This document shows positions 42,903 through 52,580 of a stretch of DNA of 64,000 nucleotides, piece after piece. The first letter of the stretch is position 1; each line of letters opens with the position of its first letter. Made by a program: the position numbers and the translations under genes. The notes beneath the pieces were generated by a model, which worked only from the letters and a program-made list of their open reading frames with translations, did not search any database and was not told the origin of the DNA. The stretch comes from Reticulitermes speratus. Taxonomy: Eukaryota; Arthropoda; Insecta; Blattodea; Rhinotermitidae. The stretch lies in contig JAJKFL010000002.1 of the NCBI GenBank assembly GCA_021186555.1, forward strand, positions 8,197,001-8,261,000, given 5' to 3'.

Positions 42903-43190
42903 GCGCCGAGGTGACCCACCTATGTGTACCGAAATGTAAAACGTTAGGTGGTGAGAGTGTGAAAATCGTAGGTGATTTTGACATGGCCGCCATTTTGGAA
43001 GATTTTAAGATTTTTCGATGATTCTTTTTTTAGCGTGTAGGCATATTCCTTACCTTTCAAACTATGTATCGTTGACTGTTCTAGTCTAAGTAGGCGCGGA
43101 GCACTGTGAAGAAACGTAGGTAACGCGAAAGTCTGACACCGCGTGTGCCGAGGTGACCCACCTATGTGTACCGAAATGTAAGACGTTTTA
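42903..43190. repeat. About 40-bp direct repeat
   Basis: 'gccgaggtgacccacctatg' followed by 'tgtaccgaaatgtaa.acgtt' occurs at about 42905 and again at about 43148, 243 bp apart and almost identical. The first copy abuts the endonuclease fragment. This could be a target duplication, or a duplicated end of an unidentified element between them. Confidence 0.7.
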
Positions 43191-43199
43191 CGTCAAAAA

Positions 43200-43850
43200 G
43201 AAAACTTCCTTGCCTTCACCGTGTAGATTGATATGTCCGTGAACAAAATTTGCGTCTTCTTAACTAATGAAACTGCATAAACACCGTACAAATAGACGTA
43301 TTTTCTACGATGGCCTCCATATGCTGATAATAACGTCCTGTCTACCGTTCAAGGCAGCTGTCTATTGACCTAAATGCTTGGAAATTGACAAGCCCTACAC
43401 CTGAACGACAGAACAGAAGTCAAAAAAAGTTTTTTTTACACAATAGGATCCTGATTATTTCGTAATCACTCATTCCAAGCAAAATCACTAAACACGTATT
43501 TCGTTGTAGAAAATTAAGCGACGATACTAGCAGTGAGTCTAACTAAACAATTAATTGAGCGCGGAGCAGAGTCATTCTTCATTTATTACTAATCGCCGCC
43601 ACTGGAAAATATTCTAAATCTGTTCCACATCCTCAGGCAATATAAACTAAAATCAATCTTTCGCGTAATATTATCTTCCAATCGACTCTAGGTCTCCAAA
43701 GAAGCCTACTTCCTTTAGGTCTATCAAGTCTTAGGTTTAATTTCCACCTCTCCAATGCGTGTTGTAGCAATGTGCATATAACATGCTTCTTGTCGCGGGA
43801 ATGATGAGCAAGCTGGTAAGAGCCGAAGCCCTTCACATGCACCGCCAAGC
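43200..43850. other. No gene recognised
   Basis: No conserved frame or shared repeat seen. Confidence 0.35.
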
Positions 43851-43854
43851 ATGT

Positions 43855-44095
43855 TATTTATACAAGGTTTTGATGGGGAAACCTGGTTGAAAGAGACAAC
43901 GTGGAAGACCTGGGCATAAATGGATCTTCAAGAAATAGGATGGGGCGTCGACTGGATTGGTCTGGGTCAGGACAGGGACAAGTGGCGGTCTACTGTAAAC
44001 ACGGTAATGAACTTTTGGATTATATAAAATGGGGGAATTTCTTGACTGACTGAGGAACTGTTAGCTTCTAAAGAAGGACTCTGCTCCATGGAGTT
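43855..44095 (+). pseudogene. LINE C-terminus and 3' end
   Basis: In shifting frames: [40 protein letters not shown] and the end segment 'gggggaatttcttgactgac' to 'ctctgctccatggagttgg'. This is the LINE family seen at 31370 and 5505: the phrase W..DVD WI..AQDRD.WR.LVN.VMN is its usual C-terminus. Confidence 0.75.
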
Positions 44096-44430
44096 GGTTT
44101 AAAAAGGCCCAAAGTGAGTGAACCTATGAGTGTATCTTAAACTGATGCCAAGGTTGATGTAATTCTAAAATGAAGACCAACGACAGTGGGCACAATGTTA
44201 ACAGTGCACAATATTGTGTGCTTTTGTTGTCGGTCTTTGTTTCAGAACATGAATGTACGTGCAACAGAGTAAATGTTTTAAGGAGGTACAGCGCTGCCTG
44301 GCATTTCCGAGGTGCGCCTAGCAGCGACCGCGCAGCGCCGAGTGCAGCTGTGTGCTGTGTAAAGGTGTTCAGCTAGGAAGTTATCTGGCCACTAAAATAC
44401 AGAGGTCATCCAACTGAATCTCCTTGAACC
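44096..44430. other. No gene recognised
   Basis: A GC-rich patch at 44290-44375 ('gcgcctagcagcgaccgcgc') resembles 'gcgtggtcgctgctagccac' near 63815 in reverse complement, which may be a shared repeat. Otherwise nothing. Confidence 0.35.
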
Positions 44431-44447
44431 AACTAACCGATTATATA

Positions 44448-44689
44448 TATATATATATATATTTTTTTTTTTTATGGCTCGACTGCCCTAGTGGACCTAG
44501 GCTTCCGCCGTAAAGTTCCTCGATCACACTCAGACACACCACAGTCGGTAAGACTCCTCTGGACGAGGGCAACACACAACACACACAAGAGACAGACATC
44601 CATGCCCACGGCGGGATTCGAACCCACAATCCCAGTGAGCGAGCGGCCTCAGACCCACGCCTTAGACCGCACGGCCACCGGGATCGGCC
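44448..44689 (-). repeat. SINE-A with target-site duplication
   Basis: Minus strand, with the T-run of the tail at 44460-44474, a shortened body (the 'ccagctcgtcgcagagacctc' segment is deleted), B-box 'gggattcgaacccac' and A-box side 'ccttagaccgcacggccac'. 13-bp duplication AACCGATTATATA (44435-44447) / AACCGATTGTATA (44690-44702), one mismatch. Confidence 0.88.
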
Positions 44690-44715
44690 AACCGATTGTA
44701 TACCTACCTATATTC

Positions 44716-46349
44716 ATTTCATTCTGTAGTCTGTCTTACGACAGGTCCGTAACCTCTTCCAAAGCGAGTTCTCCATTGAGTGCGATCTAGTGCTTCCTCT
44801 TTCAATTTCCAGTATCTTCTCTTTTCCTTAAGGTAATCCAGTAGCTGCTTACCTCTTCTCCCTCGTCTTCCCGTGATTTCTATCCTTCCTTCTAACTTTC
44901 CTTCAATCACGTGTTTCAGAAGGCAGTATCTACGCAAGATGTGACCAATCCAGTTAGTCTTTCTTCTTTTTATTGTATATAGGATATTCCTCTCCTCTTT
45001 GACTCTGTGTAATACTTCTTCATTTCTCACGCGATCGGTCCAACTGATCTCCATTCTTCTCCAGCACCACATATCAAAACTATCCAGATACTTCCAGATA
45101 TTCCTCTCCTCTTTGACTCTGTGTAATACTTCTTCATTTCTCACGCGATCGGTCCAACTGATCTTCTCCATTCTTCTCCAGCACCACATTTCAAAACTTT
45201 CCAGATACTTCTGATCCATTTTCCGAAATGTCCACGTTTCAGCACCATACAAAGCTCTGCTCCAAATGTAGCACTTTACTAGTTTCTTCCTTAAATTTAA
45301 GTCCAGTTTGCTGGTGAAAAGATTCTTCTTCTTGTTGAATGCTGCTTTTGCCATGGCAATTCTGGATTTAATTTCACGTGTACACCTTGCATAATTTGTT
45401 ATCATGCTACCCAAATAATTGAAATATTCCACATTCTCCAACTGCTTTTGATCTATCATAATTTTTATTGGGGATGGTTGCCTTGAGATTCTCATTACCT
45501 TAGTTTTTTCCACATTCATTTCCATTCTATAGCATCTTCCAATTTCAATTAGTCTATCAACCATGCCCTGTAGCACGTTTTCTTCCCTAGCCAGTAGCAC
45601 AAGGTCATCTGCATATTTCACAGTGCCAATTACTTGTCCTCCTATTTTGAAGTCTCCAAACCCTTCAAGAGCTTCATTGGTAAGATACTCGCTGTATAAG
45701 TTGAACATAATGGTAACAAGCAGCAACCTTGTCTAACTCCTCTTCCAATCTTCACACTCCTCGTCTCCCCTTGGTCCAGTCGTATTTTGACACTCTGTTC
45801 CATGTACAATTTGCTGATCAATCTTCTTTCACGCCAGTCTATCCCAATTCTCTTTAGGATCTGCATTAATTTGGTCCAGTTGACACGGTCAAATGTCTTC
45901 TTCCAGTCTATGAAGCAATCACACAATTCCTCATCTATGACCAAGGTTCTTTCTGATATTATTCGCAGCATCCCAGTTGCATCCCTAGTTCCTTTTCCTC
46001 TCCTAAATCCAAACTGATCTTCTCCAAGTGCATCCTCTGTCTTCCTCTCAATTCTTCTTCAAAGTATCCTCGCTACTATCTTTGCTGCGTGCGCGATGAT
46101 GCTGGTTGTGCCATGGTCGCTGCATTTTGTAGCTTTGGGCTTCTTCTTTAGGGCAATAATTGTAACTTCAATGAAATCTCTGGGCCACTCTCCAGTTACA
46201 TACATGCTGTTGATCAGCTGTGTCATTAGTCTGAGACCATCTTCTCCCAACAATTTGAGTACATCTCCAGGTACATCACAGGCCTTCTGAGACTTCCGAG
46301 CCCTTGTCCCTGAAGATAAATGCACTACGATATTTCGAAACGTCGACAT
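44716..46349 (-). pseudogene. LINE reverse transcriptase, 5'-truncated, with frameshifts
   Basis: An endonuclease/reverse-transcriptase-type LINE on the minus strand. 46059-46349 carries the start of RT (LINSMYVTGEWPRDFIEVTI, a SxxGTTSI-like block usually YRPISL). 45642-45971 has CFIDWKKTFDRVNW (motif A), GVRQGC (motif B) and the following LLPLCS. 44719-45726 has the catalytic YADDLVLLA (about 45590-45615), the thumb and the C-terminal DRVRNEEVLHRVKEE and GPVVRQT end. Frame changes at about 46050 and 45720 inactivate it. The 3' end carries a short ATTCATTTCATTC tail rather than poly-A. A 114-bp in-frame duplication is present (44983-45210). The endonuclease domain is missing. The clade is not certain; RTE-like is possible. 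Confidence 0.88.
44983..45210 (-). repeat. 114-bp in-frame tandem duplication inside LINE ORF
   Basis: 'gatattcctctcctctttga' occurs at 44983 and 45097, and the following 100 bp repeat almost exactly. 114 bp is 38 codons, so WTDRVRNEEVLHRVKEERNI is read twice without a frame change. The copy at 34866 has it once. Confidence 0.9.
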
Positions 46350-46580
46350 GGCGTAACGTTCCAGAAGAAGTGAATCGTCTGTAAGAGCTGTGCGAACCTC
46401 AAATCTTGCAATGGGAAGTTCCTTGAATATACGTTTATTATCGACTGTTCACGGAATGCCGTGCATTGGAAAGTTATTATGAATGACTTACCAAACGATG
46501 TGGTTAGACAGAAGTTATCATTTGTTATTGCATATTAGGCCTACCATATCATCATTCCCTTAGGCCAGAGGTGAGCAGAT

Positions 46581-46746
46581 GTGGGCTCTTCTGGGATATT
46601 ATGCGGCGTCGTGTAGTAACTGTTTACCGATGTTTCGGGACAACGTATCGGTCCCATATTCAAGGGTCAAGAGTCCAGACTCTTGACCCTTGAATATGGG
46701 AAGCGTAGATCTCATGAACATCGCGGCGGAAGCCTAAAATCAATGG
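46581..46746 (+). mobile_element. Palindromic short retroposon P1
   Basis: Inserted between CAGAGGTGAGCAGAT (46566-46580) and CAGAGGTGAACAGAT (46747-46761), a 15-bp duplication with one mismatch. Its centre is a perfect 24-bp inverted repeat (46652-46675 / 46678-46701) with a 2-bp loop. The left half carries 'gtttcgggacaacgtatcgg', the reverse of the GAAAC core. The right half is shortened. The 3' end 'acatcgcggcggaagcct' is shared with 51170 and 51912. No coding potential. Confidence 0.8.
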
Positions 46747-46986
46747 CAGAGGTGAACAGATTACGACAAGAATTTCCCCAAAAGGACAGCGAAATAATTC
46801 AGTCCGGTCAGTTAGTGTCAGTACTTTATAAGGAAAGACAGGTTTATGGTGCCGTAATATCCGTCCAACCACGACATTCATTGTGACTTTCGAACTAACC
46901 TACGGATATTCATGAGACTTGTTATGGTCATCTCACTAATGAACTATAAAATTTTCTGTCATAAATAACATGAGAAGCATTCGTAG

Positions 46987-47222
46987 CAATGTTCCCTCTA
47001 AGCTGCGCGGGTGCGCGGCCGCGCAGTAACTGAAATGCTCCCGTGCACACTGAATTGTTGCCGCGCAGCTGGAAATTTTCAATTTCCGTTTTAAATATTC
47101 TTATTATGCATATTACAAAAAAAAAACTTCTAAAATGCCGCGCAGTCGTCAGGTCGCGTAAAAATTTTCTGCACAGAGCAGTAGCAGGTCCGCGCAGCGG
47201 TAAAAAAAATTAGAGGGAAGGT
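46987..47222. mobile_element. hAT-type MITE (236 bp) with 8-bp target duplication
   Basis: Ends CAATGTTCCCTCTAAGCTGC and ...TTAGAGGGAAGGT are inverted repeats of the hAT kind, with inner GCGCGG / CCGCGC matches. The flanks ATTCGTAG (46979-46986) and TTTCGTAG (47223-47230) form an 8-bp duplication with one difference. The interior has several CCGCGCAG-type repeats and no frame. Confidence 0.82.
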
Positions 47223-47297
47223 TTTCGTAGTCATTCACCACATTCCAAAAATTGGTAATTTATTCTCAATTGAGTTTATGGCAGCCGTGATAATGTC

Positions 47298-47525
47298 CAA
47301 CAGGTAAAGTTCATCTTAGAAGAGACCATGAAATCCCAGAGAAGGAGTAGAGGTATAGCTCTACTCTTTTCTTTAACCTCAGCGCTAGATGGAGGTAGGT
47401 GGTTAGCGCCACTCCCCGGCCGCTTTACTCCCGGGAGAGAGACCCAATACCCATTGTACAGGAGGCTGGGTAGTTCCCAGAGCCCTTCTGGACGGGTGCG
47501 GTAAATGTCGCCCCCACTGTAGCTG
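47298..47525 (-). repeat. SINE-B, 5' truncated at the head
   Basis: Minus strand: tail 'caggtaaagttcatcttag', 'gtatagctctactctttt', 'ggccgctttactcccggg', 'gaggctgggtagttcccag', ending at 'atgtcgcccccact' where the tRNA-like head is lost. Confidence 0.82.
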
Positions 47526-47904
47526 AGAGCGTTGTTAAATGTGCTGCTATAGTAAAGACAAGAGAACGGGCATTGCTGTCGATTGCAAACATTTGGAAAA
47601 AGTGTCACATAAAATAACAGAGTTTATTCAGGCGACTCTAAATGATAGCGGGATCTAGTAGAATTGTTTTTGTTGGAATGCGGGAAGATTGATTGTCAGG
47701 AGAAATCGGCCTTGAAACAGAGAGTGGCCACAGGCAGAAGAAAACTACAGACACGTAATTACGTAATCTTCAAACTGTAATGGCAGACAGTGAGGACTTC
47801 CACAAATACCAAAGCCTAAACAATGCTTATGACATAAAGTTATTTTAGTCTATAAACTTTAATTAACGCCATGATGCAGGGTCTTTCTTAAAAAGCTGAT
47901 AGTT

Positions 47905-48180
47905 GCTCAGCTGGTGAGGAAACTCCCCAATTTTCGTAACCCGAAAGTTCATTACTGCATTCACAAAACCCGCAACTAGACCCTGTCATGAATCACAGTC
48001 CACATTCTCACTCCGAAGTCCTTGAAGATGGTTTTTAATATTATACTTTTGTTTACGACAAGGTTTTGCCATGTGGTTTTTCCCCTCAAGTTTTCCGACC
48101 AAGTTTTGTATACATTTCCATCTCTGTCATGCCTGTTACATATTCCTGCCACCTCACCCTTCTCAATTTGATCTATCTAG
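47905..48180 (-). pseudogene. LINE C-terminus and 3' end
   Basis: The minus strand, with interruptions, reads RRVRWQEYVTGM (RRMRWAGHVARM in intact copies) near 48140, then a KTWGKNHM-like VGKPEG remnant, and ends in the 3' segment 'gctcagctggtgaggaaact' to 'cccgcaactagaccctgtc' shared with 31370-31450. Same LINE family. Confidence 0.6.
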
Positions 48181-48337
48181 TAATAATGGCTAAAGATTAC
48201 AAAGGAGAAGCCACTCGTTCTTTAGTTTCCTCCAGGCCTCGGTCACTTCCTCCCTTCCTGTTCTCAAACGCCCCAATTGCTGCACTTGCCCCGTGTAACT
48301 ACGACGGCTTTGCATGTACATATAAAATAATAGGTAC

Positions 48338-48640
48338 AGAAGGTAAAAGTAAAGTTCACCCTATAGCATGCCATGGAGGCACACAGGGTCGGGGGTAGAG
48401 ATATAGAACTACCCTTTCTTTAATCTCGGCGCTATATGGGGATGGGTGGTGGTCAACACTACGACCCTGCCGCTTTATCCCCGGAAAAGAAAACCGGTAC
48501 CCATTTAATAGGAAGCTGTTTGGGCCTCGGGGCCGGTTTGTACGGATACGGAAAACTTAACATTCTCTGTCTTTCGAACCCCGGACCATCCTGCCCGCAG
48601 CAGGTCGATATTCTGACTATGCTATCTAGGACACCAAAAT
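48338..48640 (-). repeat. SINE-B, near full length
   Basis: Minus strand: tail 'aggtaaaagtaaagttcacc', 'gatatagaactaccctttct', 'gctttatccccgg', 'tgggcctcggggccggtttg', B-box side 'tcgaaccccggaccatcc' and A-box side to about 48640. Diverged about evenly along its length. Confidence 0.8.
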
Positions 48641-48864
48641 ACAATTATACAAAATGCAAATACAAAATACAAAAGACATTCAATCCAAAACTTCGTTTCC
48701 TACATAAGCTACGTTTTGCAAATGATCTATTCTCTTTATATTTACAAACTAAATTTTTGTGTAAGGTAGGCCTAGTAACTTCTCCCTTGCATTTTACGTG
48801 CTGCGTAAACCTCATGAGTACAAATAATGGAATTAATTAACCAATTTTTTCAGTATGACTCATT

Positions 48865-49015
48865 TATTCTCTTTTCTCACCCAAATATTTCCCTCAGCAT
48901 CCTATTCTCAGACACCCTCAATCGGTGTTATTCTTAACGTGTAAGAGAACATGTTTCACATCCATACAATAAGGAGGTAAAATCACAGCACATTTTATTC
49001 TTAACTTTTACGTTT
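48865..49015 (-). pseudogene. LINE fragment
   Basis: 'cgtgtaagagaacatgtttcacatccatac' and 'aaaattt..taaacttt.tatgttt' align with 61345-61435 on the same strand, that is, the CETxxLTLRE region of the RT C-terminal domain. A short scrap only. Confidence 0.5.
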
Positions 49016-49216
49016 TTAGATAGGAGACTTCATATAAAAATTGTGAGCTAAATGGCTGCTAATTTATTTCTTTAATTAACTTCAATTTGTTACTGATATT
49101 TACAAATATTTAAACTTAGTAACAGAATTGAAAGACTCATTAATAATTATAAAGATGATATAAAGATTATAATCTTTGTATTATATGTTTTGTCTTATAT
49201 TATCGTGAAGAGATGT

Positions 49217-50154
49217 GCGCCCAGAAAGTAATGCAACGCATTTTTTTTCTCGGCCCAATTTTGTTGGATAAAAATTATATTTTGCGTGCTGTATCTTTAA
49301 AATGTCCCGCGTTTATGCGCATAGGCGCAATGTTTCCCGCTGGATAGTAGCGCAGTAGTGAGCTTTCAAAATGGAGTCTGCAAGTGACGTGCGTTCTAAA
49401 CAGAGAGCAGTAATTGAGTTTCTTTTGGCAGAAAACGAAACGAGTGAATCAATTCACAGGCGCTTAAGAAAGGTCTATGGAGACATGGCAGTGGATAAAA
49501 GCACCGTCAGCCGTTGGGCGAAGCGATTGGCGTTATCAGAACAAGGACGGGGCACTCTGTCTGATCTCCCGCGCTCGGGCCGCCCATCAACAGCTGTGAC
49601 GCCTGCAACAGTGCAACGAGTCATTCTCATAGACGTGTTGCCCAGTGGCCAAACGATCAACTCGGACGTCTATGTGGAAACACTGAAGAAGCTGAAGAAG
49701 CGTTTCCGGAGAGTTCGTTCCCATAAAGATGCGACAAAAGTGCTTCTTCAACACGACAATGCGAGGCCACACACAAGTCTGCGTACCCGAGAGGCCATCA
49801 CAAAACTTCAGTGGACTGTCCTGCCTCATCCACCGTACAGCCCGGATCTGGCTCCTTCCGACTACCATCTTTTCGGTCCCTTGAAAGGTGCAATCCGCGG
49901 AAAGAGGTTTGAGGACGACGAGGAAGTCATTGCTGAAGTAAAGAGGTGGTTGCGACAGAGACCTGCAGAGTGGTACCGCGAAGGCATACAGGCTCTCGCA
50001 TCTCGGTGGCGTAAGGCCAAAGATTTAGAAGGAGACTATGTTGAAAAATAGGTTTAGGTAGCCAAAGATTCATGTAATGATGTGACATATTTGAAGTTTT
50101 AATAAAATCAATTGTGAATGAGGAAAAAAATGTGTTGCATTACTTTCTGGGCGT
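49217..50154 (+). mobile_element. Mariner element, internally deleted
   Basis: About 31-bp terminal inverted repeats: GCGCCCAGAAAGTAATGCAA... at the left and ...TTGCATTACTTTCTGGGCG at the right, each continuing into an A/T run. They enclose a single transposase-like frame. Total 938 bp against about 1.3 kb for full elements. A TA follows the right end; at the left the expected TA reads TG, possibly mutated. The intact 140-bp repeat units downstream show the empty target ('gaagagatgtaaatatacg'). Confidence 0.93.
49371..50051 (+). CDS. Mariner transposase with in-frame internal deletion
   Basis: 226 codons against about 340-350 for full mariner transposases. The N-terminal helix-turn-helix region (residues about 1-85: VIEFLLAENETSESIHRRL, DKSTVSRWAKRL, DLPRSGRPSTAVTP) is followed abruptly, at about residue 85, by the middle of the catalytic domain. 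The second and third catalytic Asp are present in LLQHDNARPHTS and YSPDLAPSDYHLFGPLK, and the end is GDYVEK. The block that carries the first catalytic Asp (usually TGDE) is missing, together with about 115 residues. The frame is still open, so a product could bind ends but should not catalyse transposition. It could act as a repressor; that is inference. Confidence 0.9.
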   Translation: MESASDVRSKQRAVIEFLLAENETSESIHRRLRKVYGDMAVDKSTVSRWAKRLALSEQGRGTLSDLPRSGRPSTAVTPATVQRVILIDVLPSGQTINSDVYVETLKKLKKRFRRVRSHKDATKVLLQHDNARPHTSLRTREAITKLQWTVLPHPPYSPDLAPSDYHLFGPLKGAIRGKRFEDDEEVIAEVKRWLRQRPAEWYREGIQALASRWRKAKDLEGDYVEK

Positions 50155-50649
50155 ACCTAGTATACACATACACCGCACTGCACTTAATACAACGTCGTTA
50201 AACAGTAGTTCAAATAAATATAAGCTCATTTCAATATATAAAGGTAACAACTATGTTTTGTCTTATATTATCGTGAAGAGATGTAAATATACGCATACAC
50301 CGCACTGCACTTAATACAACGTCGTTAAACAGTAGTTCAAATAATGGAACTAATCTAATATAAGCGCATTTCAAAATATAAGGGTAACAACTATGTTTTG
50401 TCTTATATTATCGTGAAGAGATGTAAATATACGCATACACCGCACTGCACTTAATACAACGTCGTTAAACAGTAGTTCAAATAATGGAACTAATCTAATA
50501 TAAGCGCATTTCAAAATATAAGGGTAACAACTATGTTTTGTCTTATATTATCGTGAAGAGATGTAAATATACGCATACACCGCACTGCACTTAATACAAC
50601 GTCGTTAAACAGTAGTTCAAATAATGAAACTATTCTAATATAAGCTCTA

Positions 50650-51150
50650 AAAACCTCTGCCTGATGAAAGTTGTAGCCGCCACCGAAGCACATCAGAGCT
50701 GAAATGATCTTGTAACGAGTTTGTAAGTATCAAATGGTGCATTATTGTTGGTAACTTGCTAGAAAATAACTCAACGGAAATAAGTGTTTCAGACTGAAGC
50801 GGTCTGGGCTCGAGACCACTTTTCGTGTCAAGTTACGAGGATATTGTAAACAAGACAAATACTTTTCTAGTTTCATTTAGATTTCTGATTACTGCATCGT
50901 GCAATATGCGGGGTTTCAGGGTTTCGAAGCTGCGCAGTTGAAATGTTATTCCTTCTGTGATATTGTGCCCTGTCTCTGGATGTTTTTCGCCCAGTATTTT
51001 GAGACGGCATGGTGACCTCATCTTGAATTGTCAGATGTCCAATTATCTGACCCTTGCAGACAAGACCACTACGCGGTCTCGAAATTTTGGGCAACAAAAC
51101 CCACCGACGGAGCAGGACATAACAACTGCATGGTGTGGGGAATAAGTTTT
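50650..51150. other. No gene recognised
   Basis: No conserved frame. 'cgaagctgcgcagttgaaat' and the surrounding region may be part of an unidentified repeat. Confidence 0.35.
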
Positions 51151-51169
51151 TCAAATGGTTAAGCTATTG

Positions 51170-51407
51170 TTGCTTAAAAGTTTTTGGGTTGTAGCCCGGC
51201 GTCAATTTTTGTTGTGCAACCAACGTTTCGGGAACACTTGTTTGTCCCATCTTCAGGGTTTTAGGTAAAACCCTAAAACCTAAGACCGTGAAGATGGGAC
51301 AAACAAGTGTTCCCGAAACGTTGGTTTCACACCAAAAATTGACGCCGGGCTACAACCCAAAAAATTTTAAGCAACATGACGACCACGGCGGAAGCCTTCA
51401 ATTACAT
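51170..51407. mobile_element. Palindromic short retroposon P2, perfect 15-bp target duplication
   Basis: Between two copies of ATGGTTAAGCTATTG (51155-51169 and 51408-51422). Arms of about 95 bp (from 51169 to 51375) are complementary: 'gggttgtagcccggcgtcaa' at the left pairs with 'ttgacgccgggctacaaccc' at the right. Each arm has an inner hairpin and both contain the core: the left arm (minus) reads CTGAAGAT-GGGACA-AACAAG-TGTTCCC-GAAACGTTGG; the right arm (plus) reads GTGAAGAT with the same hairpin. After the palindrome comes 'gaccacggcggaagcct', related to the 3' ends of P1 and P3. Confidence 0.88.
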
Positions 51408-51479
51408 ATGGTTAAGCTATTGCTTACGTGTGAGTGAACTAGAAGAATAGGCGTATTCATCGTCTTAAAAATTCACGTT

Positions 51480-51900
51480 TGTCTTTCACTGGACACCATC
51501 CGACGTCAGGCAATTTTATATTTCTGCATTCTTTGTTTATTTAACGACGCTTTCTCTTGCGAGATTTGAGGTTCTCACAGCAGTGTTGCGGGGGATGTGA
51601 CGCTGTGTCTTTGGGTGACACGGCGTCACATTCTAGATGACATTAATCCTCGACGCCTTCTATTGCTAATAATGAATGAGACGGTGATTTGTGAATAATT
51701 AATAGGAAAGTGTTTGGAAGGAATTAGTCATGGGACAAATTAAGGCACTATTCCAGAATTTGCCGGGGGGAGGGGATGCTGAGGGAATCCACGAAAACCG
51801 CCTTCAGGATAGCCGGTCTCCGGATGGTTTGTAAGTTATTTAACGACTTTCATCAACAGCAGAGTTAATTGAGATGTACGGTGAATTGAAAGAAGATGGG
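51480..51900. other. No gene recognised
   Basis: A short inner palindrome at about 51595-51635 ('gatgtgacgctgtgtctttg' / 'gggtgacacggcgtcacatt') is the only structure noted. Confidence 0.4.
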
Positions 51901-51911
51901 AAGGAAATTTT

Positions 51912-52146
51912 TTTGAGATCTGCGCTGTTCTGGTATTTTACGCGGAGTCGTGTGGTAATTGTTTACTGATGTTTCGGGACAACATATCGGTCCCATCTTC
52001 AAGGGCCAAGAGTCCAAGGACTCTTGAACCTTGAAGATGGGACAGATACGTTGTCCCGAAACGTCGGTAAACAATTACCACACAAATCCTCGTAAAATAC
52101 CAGAAGATCGCAGATCTCATCAACATCGCGGCGGAAACCTAAAATC
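51912..52146. mobile_element. Palindromic short retroposon P3, 11-bp target duplication
   Basis: Flanked by AAGGAAATTTT (51901-51911 and 52147-52157). The foldback runs 51915-52118 with about 100-bp arms; for example 'gtgtggtaattgtttac' pairs with 'gtaaacaattaccacac'. The right arm (+) reads CTTGAAGAT-GGGACA-GATACGT-TGTCCC-GAAACGTC-GGT, with a perfect 6-bp hairpin and an intact GAAAC, but C3 is T. The left arm (minus) has GGGAC/GTCCC and GAAACATC. It ends 'acatcgcggcggaaacct', as in P1. Confidence 0.88.
52027..52070 (+). ncRNA. Hammerhead-like core in P3
   Basis: TGAAGA, one extra T, a 6-bp stem II (GGGACA/TGTCCC, loop GATACGT), GAA, ACGT as minimal stem III, C17, then GGT that can pair with ACC upstream. 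The base at position 3 is T, not C, which would weaken or kill cleavage. Confidence 0.45.
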
Positions 52147-52404
52147 AAGGAAATTTTATTGGTTTATTTTATGGTAATATCCCAGAATTTGCTTGAAGAG
52201 ATTGAGCAAAATCTCGAAAATCTTCATCAGACAACCGATTCCCGGACTGAGGCTCGAAGCGGGTACTATGCGTTCAGACCACAAGTCAGTCGCACTATTA
52301 CTTGAGAGGTATTCTCGATAAGTTTTGTAGACCAATAAGGGGAAAGCGTGAAGTTCGCTATGTGAGTAAGTGCCACCCCAATGGGACACTGTAAATCATG
52401 ACAC

Positions 52405-52580
52405 TAGATGGAATTCACTAGCGAGTTTCACACAACAGGGGACAAAACCCCCAGTACCTTGGGTACGAGATAGAATGAATCTTAGAGCCGGTATGGATGC
52501 GGCGACAAAGAGAAAACTGCTTATCCCTAGCGGACATTGAACCTCGGCCGTCTAACCCAAATCCGTCACTTAGAAGAATT
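52405..52580 (-). repeat. SINE-B, strongly diverged
   Basis: 'actagatggaattcactagc', 'gggacaaaacccccagtacc', 'agagccggtatggatgcgg' and 'gacattgaacctcggccgtc' follow the SINE-B order on the minus strand, with high divergence. Confidence 0.5.

Larger units (their letters stand above)
49184..50645. repeat. 140-bp tandem repeat, about four units, one split by mariner
   Basis: Unit start 'tatgttttgtcttatattat' at about 49184, 50252, 50392 and 50532 (period 140 where uninterrupted), each followed by 'cgtgaagagatg', 'acaccgcactgcacttaata' and 'cgttaaacagtagttcaaat'. The first unit is divided by the mariner at 49217-50154. The later three are intact and nearly identical. Confidence 0.93.

Noticed and set aside
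48028-48040. 'cttgaagatgg' as a retroposon core
   Set aside because: No hairpin or GAAAC box follows; it is part of the LINE fragment at 47905-48180.
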